DNA from: Diphasiastrum complanatum
Lineage: Eukaryota; Streptophyta; Lycopodiopsida; Lycopodiales; Lycopodiaceae
Direction: 5' to 3'
Length of the DNA: 64,000 nt
Assembly: GCA_029204225.1 (NCBI GenBank)
Contig: CM055100.1
Span: 53,803,216 to 53,867,215, forward strand
Shown: in pieces, positions 62,801-64,000 of the stretch
Numbering within the stretch: the first letter of the stretch is position 1
Layout of the letters: every line of letters begins with the position of its first letter
Notes under the pieces: generated by a model
Told to the model about the DNA's origin: nothing
Databases searched by the model: none
Seen by the model: the letters and a program-made list of their open reading frames with translations, nothing else
Translations under genes and position numbers: made by a program

Positions 62801-64000
62801 ATACTGAGAAGGCATTCACCAGTAGAGATGTCATTTTTGTGGAAGACCAGTTCATCGACCACAAGGAAAAAGTTGTTGACAAATCTGATCCAGAGATCGA
62901 ACACCCAAATTTTGATCCAGGGATTCAACTACAGATTAGCGAACGAGTTAACACACATCAAAGGACCAAAGTTCAAACCAGAAGGTCGAACAGGTTCAGA
63001 CAGCTTCCATCCAGATTTATGGATGATCCGGTCTGCTACTTTGTGCAAGAACCAACCATCGTTTCTGAGGCTATGTCTACTCCTGATGATGACCAGTGGA
63101 AAGCAGTGACGGACACCGAATTCGATTCTTTGATAGAGAATCAAACATGGACAGTCACTAAGCTATCAAAGGACCGAAACCCAATTCCATGCAAATGGAT
63201 ATTCAAGGCAAAGTACGACGCTGAAGGGAGGCTAAATTGTTACAAGGCCAGGCTAGTCGCCAAAGGGTTTTCCCAGATTCCAGATCTGGATTATTCTGAA
63301 ACCTTCAGCCCAGTTGTCAAACATGCTTCAGTCCTTCTACTTCTCTCCTTTGCAGCCGCAAAAGATCTTGAAGTCCACCAGATGGATGTCCAGGCCGCTT
63401 TCCTCAATGGAACCATCAAAGAGGAAATCTATATGTTGCAGCCAGAGGGATGCGAACTCAAGGGCAATCAAAAGCACCTTGTATGCAAAATCCACAAAGC
63501 TCTCTACAGGCTGAAACAATCACCTAGAGCTTGGTTCCAGAAAATCAATGCATTTCTGATCGAAAATGGTTTTATTCCAAACTCGATAGACTCAAATGTT
63601 TATTTTAAGCCTGTATCAGAACACTTCATCATCATCACTCTCTATGTAGATGATGCACTCTTATTTAGTAACAATCTGAATCTGATGAAGGATACAAAAT
63701 GCATGCTGGCCCAAGAATACAAGGTGACTGACATGGGTCCAGCCCACTATTGTCTCGGAATCCAAATCCAACGAGATCGACCCAATAGACTGATTTTTAT
63801 TAGTCAGCAACGATATCTCAACAACGTTGCTGGAAAAATATGGTATGGCCAACTGCAAACCAATTCACTTTCCACTCAACCCTGGACTAAAATTATCAAA
63901 GAAACAATTTCCTCAAACTGAGACAGAAAAGGAAGAAATGAAGCACTACACGTTTCAATCGATCATCGGCTCACTGATGTACGCAAGGATTCGCACGCGA
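62797..64000 (+). pseudogene. C4 reverse transcriptase (partial)
   Basis: Frame 62797-63921, 374 residues: FTSRDVIFVEDQF at the end of integrase, then RT with WKAVTDTEFDSLIENQTW, CKWIFKAKYDAEGRLNCYKA, LVAKGFSQIPDLDYSETFSP, QMDVQAAFLNGTIKEEIYM, HKALYRLKQSPRAWFQKI and the catalytic ITLYVDDALLFS. A frame change near 63830 ends the frame at 63921; RT continues in another phase (SIIGSLMYA) to the window edge. Confidence 0.9.

Larger units (their letters stand above)
59937..64000 (+). mobile_element. Ty1/copia element C4 (runs off the window)
   Basis: Plus-strand copia with LTR-like sequence to 60283, atypical PBS, gag, protease, integrase and reverse transcriptase to the window end. Related to C1 (similar Gag with DIRDVTSKLHLRKKFFTL and a similar RT) but distinct. 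RNase H and 3' LTR lie beyond 64000. Confidence 0.85.

Noticed and set aside
1-64000. tRNA, rRNA or snRNA genes
   Set aside because: CTCTGATACCA and TGGTATCAGAGC matches are retrotransposon primer sites, not tRNA genes; no cloverleaf or rRNA segment was recognised.

Overview
The window looks like a transposable-element-rich stretch of a land-plant nuclear genome, probably a seed plant with a large genome. The evidence is spliceosomal introns, plant-type Ty1/copia and Ty3/gypsy elements primed by initiator-Met-type sites, a chromodomain gypsy element, a CACTA (En/Spm) transposase with DUF4218 and DUF4216 regions, and two exons of a plant homocysteine S-methyltransferase (HMT). No bacterial genes, RNA genes or CRISPR arrays were seen. 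HMT (minus strand, 9.3-11.2 kb) is the only recognisable host gene; every other coding signal belongs to a mobile element, and almost all of them are broken.

Layout. 1-0.35 kb: copia RNase H scrap. 0.4-6.3 kb: chromodomain gypsy G4 (minus strand) whose 5' end carries a three-copy tandem amplification of leader, primer-binding site (PBS) and partial LTR. 6.5-8.8 kb: antisense leader scrap of family C3, then a deleted copia (C7). 9.3-11.2 kb: HMT exons 1-2. 12.05-14.13 kb: deleted copia C1b with a triplicated PBS. About 15.0-20.98 kb: CACTA element (minus strand) holding a gypsy G1 solo LTR and a block of microsatellites. 20.98-26.45 kb: copia C1 (minus strand). 26.45-28.1 kb: gag and LTR of copia C5. 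28.24-29.5 kb: gypsy PBS/LTR remnant. 29.5-30.86 kb: gypsy G2 gag-protease. 30.86-42.74 kb: gypsy G1 copy A, split by a near-intact copia C2 (31156-37285) with a 5-bp target duplication. 43.18-44.64 kb: gypsy G3 (minus strand). 44.64-46.03 kb and 51.15-52.93 kb: two inverted copies of an unrecognised ORF (called ORFX here) on either side of gypsy G1 copy B (46.03-50.35 kb). 53.0-53.4 kb: an LTR. 53.45-59.94 kb: copia C3 inserted into an older copy of its own family. 59.94 kb to the end: copia C4, running off the window.

How the pieces relate. Order of insertion can be read from the nesting: G2 before G1-A before C2, and old C3 before young C3. G1-A and G1-B have lost complementary parts of pol (A lacks the integrase core, B lacks reverse transcriptase), so neither is autonomous. 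Where two copies can be compared, many nonsense codons are CAG-to-TAG or CGA-to-TGA changes, the pattern expected from deamination of methylated cytosines in silenced plant elements. The most unusual items are ORFX, the two independent amplifications of a PBS/LTR junction, the four-zinc-knuckle G1 gag, the GC-AG intron of HMT with no downstream exons found, and a motif-rich noncoding stretch at 50.6-50.9 kb.
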